Of a DNA stretch of 64,000 nucleotides, positions 53,761-62,401 are shown in pieces. Made by a program: the position numbers and the translations under genes. Within the stretch, counting starts at the first letter, position 1; the number at the start of each line of letters is the position of its first letter. Origin of the DNA: an uncultured Flavobacteriaceae bacterium. GTDB lineage: Bacteria > Bacteroidota > Bacteroidia > Flavobacteriales > Flavobacteriaceae. The DNA is taken from positions 62,001 through 126,000 of the forward strand of contig CANMXP010000008.1 in assembly GCA_947501845.1 (NCBI GenBank), read 5' to 3'. Under the pieces are notes generated by a model. The model made no database searches, was not told the origin of the DNA, and was given only the letters and a program-made list of their open reading frames with translations.

Positions 53761-54750
53761 TTAATATTTTTCCATGGTATTTAATTCCGGAGAACCGCCT
53801 CTATTACCACAACCAGAAGCAATATATATGTGTTTATTGAATAATAGGGCCCCAGTACCATGCCTTCCCTGTAATAAAGAAGGATAAGTACGCCATGTAT
53901 AATCTCTGGTATTTAAGGCTTCTACATCATTATGTGCTGTTGTTTGGTTAGCAGACTCGCCTCCAATTACCAATACGTCATCATTATATAACAGTGCTAT
54001 ATTACCCGCACGTTGAGTAGGAATTTCTTTTTCTAATGTTATCCATGTATTTTTCTTTATGTCATATACATCAACCTCTGCTACGGTTTCCTTAAATGTT
54101 GCATGCGGTGCTTTAGATAATCGCCCTGCCAACACATAAATCTTATTATCATTTTCTACAGCTTGAAAATGGTCTCTTGCTCTTGGAGCATCTGGAAGTA
54201 TTTTCCATTCCCCAGTTTTAAGATTATAGCTATCTAACCATTTTTTATGTCCGCTTATATGTCCATTGCTAATACCACATGATAAATAAACGACACCATC
54301 TTTAATAATATTCCCCGTAGAACCTCTTAACCTGTCTTTAGGAATTGAGTCTCCCTTTACCCAACTATCTGTTGTTGTATTGTATATATAAACATGCTCA
54401 ACAGGGGTCTCGGCAGGATACTTCCCAGTTAGTGCACCTATTATATATATGCTATCTTTAAATACGATGGGTTGGAAATGATGAAATTCAATAGGAGGTT
54501 GTTTACCTGAAGTCCATTTTTGAGTTTTTGTATCAAAAATACTAATAGGCCTTATACCTCTTCCTCCTAATAAATAAAACTTATCCCCTATATTTACAAA
54601 AGCTGCTTCATGCCTTGCTATAGGTACAGAAGCATCAGATGCTACAACTAGATGCCATGTTTTCTGGTGTTTGGAATCGACTTCTTTATATCCCTTACAA
54701 GACAAAATAAAGAAAAGCAATAATATTAAAATCCTGTTCCTTTTAAACAT
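53761..54750 (-). CDS. Kelch-repeat lipoprotein
   Basis: A 329-residue protein with a lipoprotein signal ending FILSCKG (lipid Cys18). Six or so kelch blades are visible (FYLLGGRG, YIIGALTG, VYLSCGISNG, YVLAGRLS, VLVIGGESAN, IYIASGCGNRGG), forming a beta-propeller at the membrane or cell surface. Kelch proteins of this type often bind proteins or carbohydrates, and some are mutarotases such as NanM. It is the first gene of the sulfatase / acetolactate decarboxylase group. A sugar mutarotase or binding role is possible; no catalytic residue is certain. Confidence 0.85.
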   Translation of the reverse strand: MFKRNRILILLLFFILSCKGYKEVDSKHQKTWHLVVASDASVPIARHEAAFVNIGDKFYLLGGRGIRPISIFDTKTQKWTSGKQPPIEFHHFQPIVFKDSIYIIGALTGKYPAETPVEHVYIYNTTTDSWVKGDSIPKDRLRGSTGNIIKDGVVYLSCGISNGHISGHKKWLDSYNLKTGEWKILPDAPRARDHFQAVENDNKIYVLAGRLSKAPHATFKETVAEVDVYDIKKNTWITLEKEIPTQRAGNIALLYNDDVLVIGGESANQTTAHNDVEALNTRDYTWRTYPSLLQGRHGTGALLFNKHIYIASGCGNRGGSPELNTMEKY

Positions 54751-54860
54751 ACTTTTAATTTTATAAATGTTAAGCTCTCAATATAAAAAATAAAACTACG
54801 TAATATCGTCTTTAATGTTTATTTAATATGCGCTTTAATGTATATCAAATGTCTTTTTTA

Positions 54861-54886
54861 GTACCATTTGGCATACATTATGGTAC
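54861..54886. promoter_or_regulatory. Inverted repeat upstream of the kelch gene
   Basis: GTACCAT (54861-54867) and ATGGTAC (54880-54886) are exact reverse complements with a 12-bp spacer, 111-136 bp before the kelch start at 54750. A candidate operator with low support. It lies in the 768-bp gap between the divergent kelch and GH29 genes. Confidence 0.3.
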
Positions 54887-54992
54887 AATCATATTAATTG
54901 CTCATTATAAACTTTAAAACTTATGTAGTCAATAATAATTTTATTTCAATAAATCATACAAATAAAAAACATAGTATACGAAGGAAAAATAG

Positions 54993-55211
54993 TCAAAACA
55001 GAGTCAATATACTTCAGAAATATATTGGTCTAGATCATACATTAAAATTAATTTTGAAGATACTCTAAAAGCAATTTTAGAAGACGAAAACGGCAAAAAT
55101 TGCTTCAACATCATTAACGACAATACTTCGCTTGAAATGTTGAGTTTAAATCTAGGAAAAAAAATTCATATACTCACCAAAAATTTAGACCTTCGAAAAC
55201 AATTGAATTGA
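54993..55211 (+). pseudogene. Gene remnant in the kelch-GH29 gap
   Basis: An open run of 72 codons without a start, closing with a TGA at 55209-55211, reads protein-like (RSYIKINFEDTLKAILEDEN, then TSLEMLSLNLGKKIHILTKN). I do not recognise it. It could be what is left of a deleted gene, perhaps with a helical regulatory or DNA-binding domain. Apart from this and the two motifs noted, the 54751-55518 gap has no feature I can support. Confidence 0.25.
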
Positions 55212-55393
55212 CTAAAAGAAATGGGGGAAGTTATGGAACGACTCGTTTTCATAGAAAATTTGGCAAACATGATCTTATCTACTCAAAGTCCTTTTTTATC
55301 ATATTTTTTATTTAGTAAATCATTTAAACAAAAAAGTATTGTTATTCAACATCATAGCCAATACATTTTAACAGTCCTAAAAGAATAAAAACC

Positions 55394-55406
55394 CATTTGT
55401 TATATA
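55394..55406 (+). promoter_or_regulatory. Copy of the CATTTGTTATATA motif upstream of GH29
   Basis: Identical 13 bases to the site at 14874, 113-125 bp before the GH29 start at 55519. It supports a shared regulator between the GH2/sulfatase operon and this GH29 gene. No clear second half-site follows, so the symmetry of the 2055 palindrome is only partial here. Confidence 0.42.
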
Positions 55407-55518
55407 GTTTTCAACATTCGACACGTCATAAAACCCAATAAAATTAGACTTTAGCAGCAGAAATTATGAGTGTATTTAAATAAACTCTAACCATAAATCA
55501 TATTAAATAAAATACCTT

Positions 55519-57057
55519 ATGGCTTTTAAGCAAAAACATTTATCATTAATACTTCTTCTCGTTTTTTTGGTTTCTTGTGGATCAAAAAATGATAAAAAAC
55601 TAGCAGAAGTAGTTGCAAAAGATTCTCTTCAGGTTTTTCAACCTAATTGGGAATCTATTAAAAAACATTACAAAGACCCAGAGTGGTTCAACAATCAAAA
55701 ATTTGGAATATTCATACATTGGGGTGTTTATTCAGTTCCTGCTTTTGGATCAGAATGGTATCCACGCCGTATGTATATGGATACTGCAACATTCAGTGCC
55801 CAATTAGATCCAGGAAAAGCAGGTCCTAATGCTGCTTATCTTCATCATAAAAAAACATGGGGAGATCAAAAAAAGTTCGGTTATAAAGATTTTGTGCCCA
55901 TGTTCAAAGGCGAAAAATTTAATGCGGCGGAATGGATCGATTTATTTAAAAAATCAGGAGCTAAATATGTTGTCCCTGTGGCGGATCATCATGATGGGTT
56001 TGCCATGTACAAATCGAATACCACACGTTGGAATGCTGTAGATATGGGGCCAAAAAGAGACATTATAGGGGAACTCTTTAAAGAAGGTCGAAGTAAAGGT
56101 TTAATTATGGGAGCTTCTTCTCATTATGCTTTTAATTGGTCTTTTTACAATAAAAAAGATCATTTTGACACGACAGATCCTGAATATGCAGATTTATACT
56201 CTCCAAAAGGAAAAGATTTAACAGAACCTGTTTCTGATGAGTTTAAGAAAAAATGGTGGGATAGAACGGTAGATTTGATTGATAATTACCAACCAGATAT
56301 TCTTTGGTTCGATTTTTATTTAGATATTCCCGACTATAAAGATATGCGTCCTAAAATTGCTGCTTATTATTACAATAAAGGTATTGAATGGGGTAAAGAA
56401 GTTGTTCTTCAAGACAAGAATTTCGATCATGATGCATTTCCTGAAGGCACTGTTATTTATGATCTAGAAAGAGGTAAACTGCCTGGTATTAGAAAGTTGC
56501 CTTGGCAAACAGATACCTCAATAGGCAAGAACTCTTGGAGTCATGTTTCAAACTGGGAATCTAAAACCGCAAATCAATTAATTGACGACTTAGTAGACAT
56601 TGTATCTAAAAACGGGAACCTATTGTTAAATGTTGGTCCCAAAGCTGATGGTACGATACCAAATGATCAAAAAGACATCTTACTGGAAATAGGTCATTGG
56701 TTATCAATTAACGGAGCTGCTATATATGATACAAAATATTGGAAAGTATTTGGTGAAGGTCCAACAGAAGTGAGTAAAGGACATCACTCTGAAGGTGACA
56801 ATAAAGAATTTACAGGACAAGATATTCGTTTCACACAAAAAGACGGAAAATTATATGCCATTATGATGGCCTGGCCTGAGAACAATAAAGTTACCATCAA
56901 ATCAATTAAAAAGAGTGATGATCCTGTTTCCAAGATTAAAATGCTTGGAAGTGACGCAGAAATAAAATGGTCTCAAGACGATAATAGTCTAACTGTTGAG
57001 ATGCCTCATGAGAAACCTTGTGATCATGCATTTGTACTTGAAATACTATGTAATTAA
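55519..57057 (+). CDS. GH29 exo-alpha-L-fucosidase/alpha-L-galactosidase-like lipoprotein
   Basis: A 512-residue GH29 enzyme with a lipoprotein signal (VFLVSCGS, lipid Cys20). Family motifs are KFGIFIHWGVYSVPAFGSEWYP, the VADHHDGFAMY segment, and the nucleophile Asp265 in ILWFDFYLD. The C-terminal part has NLLLNVGPKADG and a closing beta domain. GH29 enzymes remove terminal alpha-L-fucose, and some in porphyran systems act on alpha-L-galactose. The adjacent genes for L-galactonate-type metabolism favour L-galactose here, by inference. A site shared with other units (55394) precedes it. Confidence 0.9.
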   Translation: MAFKQKHLSLILLLVFLVSCGSKNDKKLAEVVAKDSLQVFQPNWESIKKHYKDPEWFNNQKFGIFIHWGVYSVPAFGSEWYPRRMYMDTATFSAQLDPGKAGPNAAYLHHKKTWGDQKKFGYKDFVPMFKGEKFNAAEWIDLFKKSGAKYVVPVADHHDGFAMYKSNTTRWNAVDMGPKRDIIGELFKEGRSKGLIMGASSHYAFNWSFYNKKDHFDTTDPEYADLYSPKGKDLTEPVSDEFKKKWWDRTVDLIDNYQPDILWFDFYLDIPDYKDMRPKIAAYYYNKGIEWGKEVVLQDKNFDHDAFPEGTVIYDLERGKLPGIRKLPWQTDTSIGKNSWSHVSNWESKTANQLIDDLVDIVSKNGNLLLNVGPKADGTIPNDQKDILLEIGHWLSINGAAIYDTKYWKVFGEGPTEVSKGHHSEGDNKEFTGQDIRFTQKDGKLYAIMMAWPENNKVTIKSIKKSDDPVSKIKMLGSDAEIKWSQDDNSLTVEMPHEKPCDHAFVLEILCN

Positions 57058-57091
57058 CCTTATAATCATTTAGTTTTTTGTTTGTTTAGTA

Positions 57092-57123
57092 AAAAGAGGG
57101 TGCACTAAAAATGCACCCCTTTT
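57092..57123. terminator. Bidirectional terminator between GH29 and AraC gene
   Basis: Stem GGGTGCA (57098-57104) and TGCACCC (57112-57118) with a 7-base loop, flanked by A-rich sequence on the left and TTTTC on the right. It lies between convergent genes ending at 57057 and 57191. Confidence 0.7.
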
Positions 57124-57190
57124 CTTGTTAAATCAAAATAATTCATGAAATACCTTTTTAGTATTCTATTTAGGTTTATTTTAAAAAACA

Positions 57191-58066
57191 CTATAAATAT
57201 TTTACTTTTTTATAATGCTGAACATAAACTTTAGGGGACATTAACATAAGTGCCTTAAACCTCCTATTAAAATTAGAAATATTGTTAAAACCAGATTCAT
57301 AACATACTTTAGAAATATTTTTATTCCTTTCCATTAAAAGCTTGCATGCATACCCAATTCTAACCTCATTTAAGTATTCCGAAAATGATTTACCATTTAC
57401 CTTTTTAAAAAGTCTGCTAAACGAAGATGGATTCATACAAGCTATTTTGGCAACATCGACAAGTGTTATTTGCTCTTTAAAATTATTAAATATATACTCG
57501 TAGGCTTTGTCTAAATTTCTATGACTCCCTTTATTAAACGAATTTATAAATCCTTTACTTGCCAAAAGTTGATACGTTTCACAATGGGCCAAATCATTTA
57601 AAACATCAATAAAACTCATCATTCTATGAAATCCGTTAAGTCCCGAAAGTGTCTTTATTTTACCTACTAATTCCGAGCCAATATTCAAGAATTTAATACC
57701 ATATTTAGCCCTTTCTATCAGGTCTGAAATAGGCTTCATTTCATTAATGTTAAAAAAATCGCCTCCAAGAAAATCTTGCTTAAAATGAATGGCGATCGCC
57801 TCAGCCTTTAAATTCGATGATGCTTCAAAATATTCGTCATCGTTTAACCACATATGTGGCAAATCTTTACCTATAAGTACCAAATCTCCTTCGTCGAATT
57901 TAAGAATACTATCACCAACAAATCGAGTTCCTTTACTTTTAATAGACAAAACCAATTCTAGTTCCCTATGATGATGCCAAATTTTTAAAAAATATGGGTA
58001 ACTGTGATGTGTCACAGTAAAAGTATTGTTCTTTAAATCGCTTCTATCTATAAAATGAAGCTTCAT
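57191..58066 (-). CDS. AraC-family regulator with cupin sensor domain
   Basis: A 291-residue AraC regulator. The N-terminal cupin has FLKIWHHHRELELVLSIKSKG and GDLVLIGKDLPHMWLN; the C-terminal DNA-binding part (about 190-285) has LVDVAKIACMNPSSFSRLFKK and ISKVCYESGFNNISNFNRRFK. It is divergent from the L-galactonate-type dehydrogenase gene and is the likely regulator of the 58210-63940 operon, probably sensing L-galactose, an aldonate or a related sugar. It is a paralogue of the AraC protein at 43477 (both have the GDxxLIGxxLPHxW cupin motif). Confidence 0.92.
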   Translation of the reverse strand: MKLHFIDRSDLKNNTFTVTHHSYPYFLKIWHHHRELELVLSIKSKGTRFVGDSILKFDEGDLVLIGKDLPHMWLNDDEYFEASSNLKAEAIAIHFKQDFLGGDFFNINEMKPISDLIERAKYGIKFLNIGSELVGKIKTLSGLNGFHRMMSFIDVLNDLAHCETYQLLASKGFINSFNKGSHRNLDKAYEYIFNNFKEQITLVDVAKIACMNPSSFSRLFKKVNGKSFSEYLNEVRIGYACKLLMERNKNISKVCYESGFNNISNFNRRFKALMLMSPKVYVQHYKKVKYL

Positions 58067-58086
58067 ATGCGTATTATTTATTGATC

Positions 58087-58129
58087 TTATAATGCAATTA
58101 TAACCTAAATATTTTTTTTAATGCAATTA
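58087..58129. promoter_or_regulatory. Inverted and direct repeats in the AraC/dehydrogenase gap
   Basis: TTATAAT (58087-58093) and ATTATAA (58097-58103) form an exact inverted pair with a 3-base spacer. The 11-mer TAATGCAATTA occurs at 58090-58100 and again at 58119-58129. The pair lies 81-120 bp before the dehydrogenase start and close to the AraC start (58066), as expected for tandem AraC-type sites. Confidence 0.45.
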
Positions 58130-58209
58130 AAGTATCAAAAAATGTCCTCTGTGAGGTAGATTTGACCTGATAATCGGTCTAATTTTGTATTCTTAATATT
58201 AATTTTTTT

Positions 58210-59220
58210 ATGAAATACATTGTTTGCGAAAAGCCAGGAGAGTTTCTTTTAAAGGAAAAAGATGCTCCAATTAGAAAAGAAAATGAAGCTTTATTACAAA
58301 TAAATAAAGTTGGTATATGTGGAACGGATCTACATGCCTACTCTGGAAATCAAGCTTTTTTTACTTACCCTAGAATTTTAGGACATGAATTGGCTTCAGA
58401 AGTTTTAGAAATAGGAGAAAATCCACAGGGTATAAAAGCTGGCGATAAAGTAGTTGTCATGCCTTATGTTAGCTGTGGAAAATGTATTGCATGTAGAAAT
58501 AGTAAAACAAATTGCTGCACCAATATTACAGTACTTGGAGTACATGGTGATGGCGGTATGCAAGAACAAATAACTGTTCCTACTAATATTTTACTTCCCG
58601 CGAACAACCTGTCTAATGATGAGATGGCCATCGTAGAGCCTTTAGCAATTGGAGCTCATGCTGTTAGAAGAGCCGATATTAAAAAAGGTGAGTTTGTAGT
58701 TGTTATAGGTTGTGGCCCCATAGGAATTGGCATCATGAAATTAGCGCAGATAGCTGGAGCTAAAGTTATTGCTTTAGACCTAAACGAAGATCGTTTACAA
58801 TATGCAAAAGACAAAATAGGTGTTGATTATACCGTAAATGTTAGTAAAGATCCTGTAGAACAAATCACAGAAATCACTAATGGTGATATGGCAACTGCTG
58901 TATTTGATGCATCTGGACATAAAGGTGCTTTAGAAACTGGACCAAATTATATGTCACATGGTGGCAGATTTATATTAGTAGGTCTCTCAAAAGGAGAATT
59001 AACTTACAACCATCCAGTAGTTCATTCTAAGGAAATGACATTGATGTGCAGCAGAAATGCCACCACAGAAGATTTTGAACATGTAATAAGTGTTCTAGAT
59101 CAATTCCCTACAGATTCTTTCATTACACACAATGTCCCTTTTACAGAAATGATAGAAAATTTTGATAGTTGGCTAAACCCAGAAACTGGTGTGATTAAAG
59201 CGACTGTAAATTTTAATTAA
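58210..59220 (+). CDS. Zinc-dependent L-galactonate 5-dehydrogenase-like enzyme
   Basis: A 336-residue medium-chain dehydrogenase. Catalytic zinc ligands lie in GICGTDLHAYSG and LGHELASEV; the structural zinc set is CGKCIACRNSKTNCC; the NAD site is IGCGPIGIGIMKLAQ. It resembles E. coli LgoD (YjjN), which oxidises L-galactonate to D-tagaturonate. The two next genes encode altronate dehydratase (9 bp later) and tagaturonate reductase, and tagaturonate is the product of LgoD, so the assignment is well supported by context. Other secondary alcohol substrates (sorbitol-type) are possible if the context misleads. Cytoplasmic. Confidence 0.84.
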   Translation: MKYIVCEKPGEFLLKEKDAPIRKENEALLQINKVGICGTDLHAYSGNQAFFTYPRILGHELASEVLEIGENPQGIKAGDKVVVMPYVSCGKCIACRNSKTNCCTNITVLGVHGDGGMQEQITVPTNILLPANNLSNDEMAIVEPLAIGAHAVRRADIKKGEFVVVIGCGPIGIGIMKLAQIAGAKVIALDLNEDRLQYAKDKIGVDYTVNVSKDPVEQITEITNGDMATAVFDASGHKGALETGPNYMSHGGRFILVGLSKGELTYNHPVVHSKEMTLMCSRNATTEDFEHVISVLDQFPTDSFITHNVPFTEMIENFDSWLNPETGVIKATVNFN

Positions 59221-59228
59221 GAATATAA

Positions 59229-60881
59229 ATGTCTAAGAATTACGTTCAGATAGATCCCAAAGACAATATTATTGTAGCTATCACACCTCTTGAAAAAGGA
59301 ACCGTTACAACAATTCAAGGTGTCGATATTATCCTAAAAGAAAATATAAAACAAAAGCACAAGTTTGCTTTGCATGATTTTGCTGTAGGTGATGAAATTT
59401 TTATGTACGGAGTACTAATCGGCAAAGCCATAGAACCCATTCAAGCAGGGTGTGCAATCACCATTAATAATGTAAAACATGCCTCTGCCGAATTTCAAGA
59501 TTCAAAAGAAAAATTTACCTGGAAAGCTCCCGATGCTTCAAAATTTGAGGGTAGAACATTTAATGGGTATCACAGAAAAGATGGCAAAGTAGGCACGGGA
59601 AACTATTGGTTAGTTATTCCATTAACCTTTTGTGAAAATAGAAATGTTGATGTTTTAGAAGGGGCACTTTCTGAAAAATTAGGATACGAAACAAAAAAAG
59701 ACTTTGCTGTAGATACAGAAGCCTTGGTCAATCAATATAAAGCAGGAGCCTCAAAAGATACTATTTTAAACACCCCTATCATTACAACTAAGGAAGAAAT
59801 GACTAAAAATCGAACCTTCCCTAATGTTGATGGTATTAAATTTTTAAAACATGATGGTGGTTGCGGTGGTATTCGTCAAGATTCTGAAACACTTTGCAAA
59901 CTATTGGCGGGCTATATTTCGAACCCTAACGTTGCTGGAGCTACTATTTTCAGTTTAGGGTGCCAAAATGCACAGATAGACATGCTTCAAGATGCCTTAG
60001 ATGCCATTAGCCCAAACTTAGACAAACCCGTTCATTATTTAGAGCAACAACGAAGTGAAAGTGAACGAAAATTAATTGAAGAGGCTGTTAAGCATACATT
60101 TTTAGGGTTAATTGAAGCTAATAAAATAACAAGACAACCAGCACCTTTAAGTAAATTGGTATTAGGCTTAGAGTGTGGTGGTTCTGATGGGTTTTCAGGA
60201 ATTTCTGCAAATCCAGCTTTAGGCTATGCATCCGATTTATTAGTAGCACTTGGGGGAAGCCCTGTTCTATCAGAATTTCCAGAATTGAATGGTGTAGAGC
60301 AAGAAATTATTAATCGCTGTGAAACAGAAGAGGACTCTAAGAAATTCTATGATTTAATGCGCGCTTATTCTGCCGCAGCAGTAGCTGTAGGATCTGGGTT
60401 TGAAAACAACCCTTCTCCTGGAAATATAAAAGATGGTTTAATTACAGACGCTATGAAATCTGCTGGAGCCGCTAAAAAAGGGGGTACATCTCCAGTGACT
60501 CAGGTTTTAGATTATACCGAGCAAGTAACAAAACCAGGCTTAAACTTATTATGCACCCCTGGAAACGATGTAGAGTCCACTACTGGCTTAGTGGGATCTG
60601 GATGCAATATTGTCGTATTTACAACTGGTTTAGGAACCCCTACAGGAAACCCTGTATCACCTGTTCTAAAAATGTCCAGCAATACCCATTTGTATGAAAG
60701 AATGAATGACATTATCGATATAAATGCAGGTACCGTAATTAGTGGAGAAGATACCATTGAATCTATGGGCGAAAAAATATTGGACCATATTATTAAAGTT
60801 GCTAGTGGCGAAGTTGCCTCAAAAGCAGTATTACACGGAAACAACGATTTTATCCCTTGGAAAAGAGGGGTTTCATTGTAG
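59229..60881 (+). CDS. uxaA: Altronate dehydratase (UxaA)
   Basis: A 550-residue enzyme with two parts: an N-terminal SAF-like domain (about 1-95) and the large catalytic domain (about 115-550). Characteristic parts are NGYHRKDGKVGTGNYWLVIP, HDGGCGGIRQDSETLCKLLAGY, LGLECGGSDGFSGISANPALG and the C-terminal CTPGNDVESTTGLVGSGCN. It removes water from D-altronate to give 2-keto-3-deoxy-D-gluconate. The length is slightly above the E. coli enzyme. It lies between the L-galactonate-type dehydrogenase and the tagaturonate reductase, so it is the final step of the route from L-galactonate. Confidence 0.95.
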   Translation: MSKNYVQIDPKDNIIVAITPLEKGTVTTIQGVDIILKENIKQKHKFALHDFAVGDEIFMYGVLIGKAIEPIQAGCAITINNVKHASAEFQDSKEKFTWKAPDASKFEGRTFNGYHRKDGKVGTGNYWLVIPLTFCENRNVDVLEGALSEKLGYETKKDFAVDTEALVNQYKAGASKDTILNTPIITTKEEMTKNRTFPNVDGIKFLKHDGGCGGIRQDSETLCKLLAGYISNPNVAGATIFSLGCQNAQIDMLQDALDAISPNLDKPVHYLEQQRSESERKLIEEAVKHTFLGLIEANKITRQPAPLSKLVLGLECGGSDGFSGISANPALGYASDLLVALGGSPVLSEFPELNGVEQEIINRCETEEDSKKFYDLMRAYSAAAVAVGSGFENNPSPGNIKDGLITDAMKSAGAAKKGGTSPVTQVLDYTEQVTKPGLNLLCTPGNDVESTTGLVGSGCNIVVFTTGLGTPTGNPVSPVLKMSSNTHLYERMNDIIDINAGTVISGEDTIESMGEKILDHIIKVASGEVASKAVLHGNNDFIPWKRGVSL

Positions 60882-60941
60882 ACTTCTAATTTTGGAATTA
60901 CAATTAAAAAAGTTAAAAATTAATAGCTAAAAGCTAACAAA

Positions 60942-62372
60942 ATGAATTCATTAAATAGAAAGACGGCTAAAACGAATACATATACAGAACGCATTATTCA
61001 ATTTGGAGAAGGGAACTTTTTAAGAGCCTTTGCCAATTGGATGATTCATGAAATGAATAAAAAAGCAAATTTTGATGCTGGTGTTGTAGCCATACAACCT
61101 ATCGATCAAGGTTTAATTAAAATGTTGAATGATCAGGATGGCTTATATACATTATATCTAAACGGTATTAAAAATGGACAGGCTATTAGTGAACATGAAA
61201 TTATCGATTGTATTCAAAGAGGAATCAACCCTTACGAAAACTATACAGATTATTTAGCAAATGCCGAAAACCCAGATTTACGCTTTGTCATTTCTAATAC
61301 AACTGAAGCTGGAATAGCTTATAATGTTGATGACAAATTAGAAGACACGCCACAATCTAGCTTTCCAGGAAAATTAACCGCTTTATTATACAAAAGGTTT
61401 CAAACTTTTGGAGGTGCCTCAAATAAAGGCATGATAGTAATTCCTTGCGAATTGATTGATAAAAATGGAGACCATTTGAAGAAAATTGTTCTACAATATG
61501 CTGCCGACTGGAATTTGGGAGATGCCTTTGTTGAGTGGATTCATGAAGATAATATTTTTTGTAATACTTTAGTAGACAGAATTGTTCCAGGATATCCAAG
61601 AGATAAAATGGATGCTATTACAGAAGAATTGGGTTATAAAGACAATCTGGTTGTTGAAGGCGAGCAATTTCATTTATGGGTTATTGAAGGACCTGCTTCT
61701 GTAAAAGAAGAAATTCCTGCTGAGGCATGTGGATTAAATATTGTATTTACAGACAATATGGAACCGTACAGAACACGTAAAGTAAGAATCTTAAATGGTG
61801 CGCATACAACCTTAGTTCCTGTTGGGTATTTATACGGCATAGACAAAGTACGTGAGTCTTTAGAAGATAATGTTGTTGGCGGTTTTTTAAAAGATGCTAT
61901 TTTTAATGAAATTTGCCCGACTCTAAATCTTTCTAAAGAAGAATTAGATCAGTTTTCTAATGATGTATTGGATCGTTTTAGAAATCCGTATTTAGAGCAT
62001 GCATTGATTAGTATTTCGTTAAATTCAACTTCAAAATACAAAACAAGAGTATTGCCATCAGTATTGGAATATATCAAGAGAAAAAATGAATTACCAAATA
62101 GATTATTGTTTTCATTAGCTTCTTTAATTGTCTTCTATAAGGGAAATAGAAATGGTGAAGCGATTGCTTTAAAAGATGATCAGTCTGCATTAGACTTTTT
62201 TGCAGCGCAGTGGGCTACAGAAGACTTGCCTGCTATAGCAAAAGCAACATTATCTAACACCGATTTCTGGGGAGTCGATTTAACAGAATTTGATGGTCTT
62301 TTAGACCTTGTAACCTATCAATTAGAAAATATCGTTGTAAATGGTATGAAACAAGCATTAAAAGCTTTGTGA
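60942..62372 (+). CDS. uxaB: Tagaturonate reductase / altronate oxidoreductase (UxaB)
   Basis: A 476-residue enzyme of the mannitol dehydrogenase family. The N-terminal NAD-binding part has IQFGEGNFLRAFANWM, and the active site has the conserved Lys/Asn/His triple in KVRILNGAHTTL, after DNMEPYRTRK. It interconverts D-tagaturonate and D-altronate with NADH. Length and motifs match UxaB rather than mannitol or mannonate enzymes. It links the dehydrogenase at 58210 to UxaA. It ends 29 bp before the next GH29 start, so it is part of the same operon. Confidence 0.94.
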   Translation: MNSLNRKTAKTNTYTERIIQFGEGNFLRAFANWMIHEMNKKANFDAGVVAIQPIDQGLIKMLNDQDGLYTLYLNGIKNGQAISEHEIIDCIQRGINPYENYTDYLANAENPDLRFVISNTTEAGIAYNVDDKLEDTPQSSFPGKLTALLYKRFQTFGGASNKGMIVIPCELIDKNGDHLKKIVLQYAADWNLGDAFVEWIHEDNIFCNTLVDRIVPGYPRDKMDAITEELGYKDNLVVEGEQFHLWVIEGPASVKEEIPAEACGLNIVFTDNMEPYRTRKVRILNGAHTTLVPVGYLYGIDKVRESLEDNVVGGFLKDAIFNEICPTLNLSKEELDQFSNDVLDRFRNPYLEHALISISLNSTSKYKTRVLPSVLEYIKRKNELPNRLLFSLASLIVFYKGNRNGEAIALKDDQSALDFFAAQWATEDLPAIAKATLSNTDFWGVDLTEFDGLLDLVTYQLENIVVNGMKQALKAL

Positions 62373-62401
62373 AATTAAATAGTATTTTAAAATCAAAAAA
62401 A

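Noticed and set aside
54751-55518. Small RNA or riboswitch in the long gap before GH29
   Set aside because: No conserved RNA structure could be recognised; only a gene remnant and short motifs are visible.
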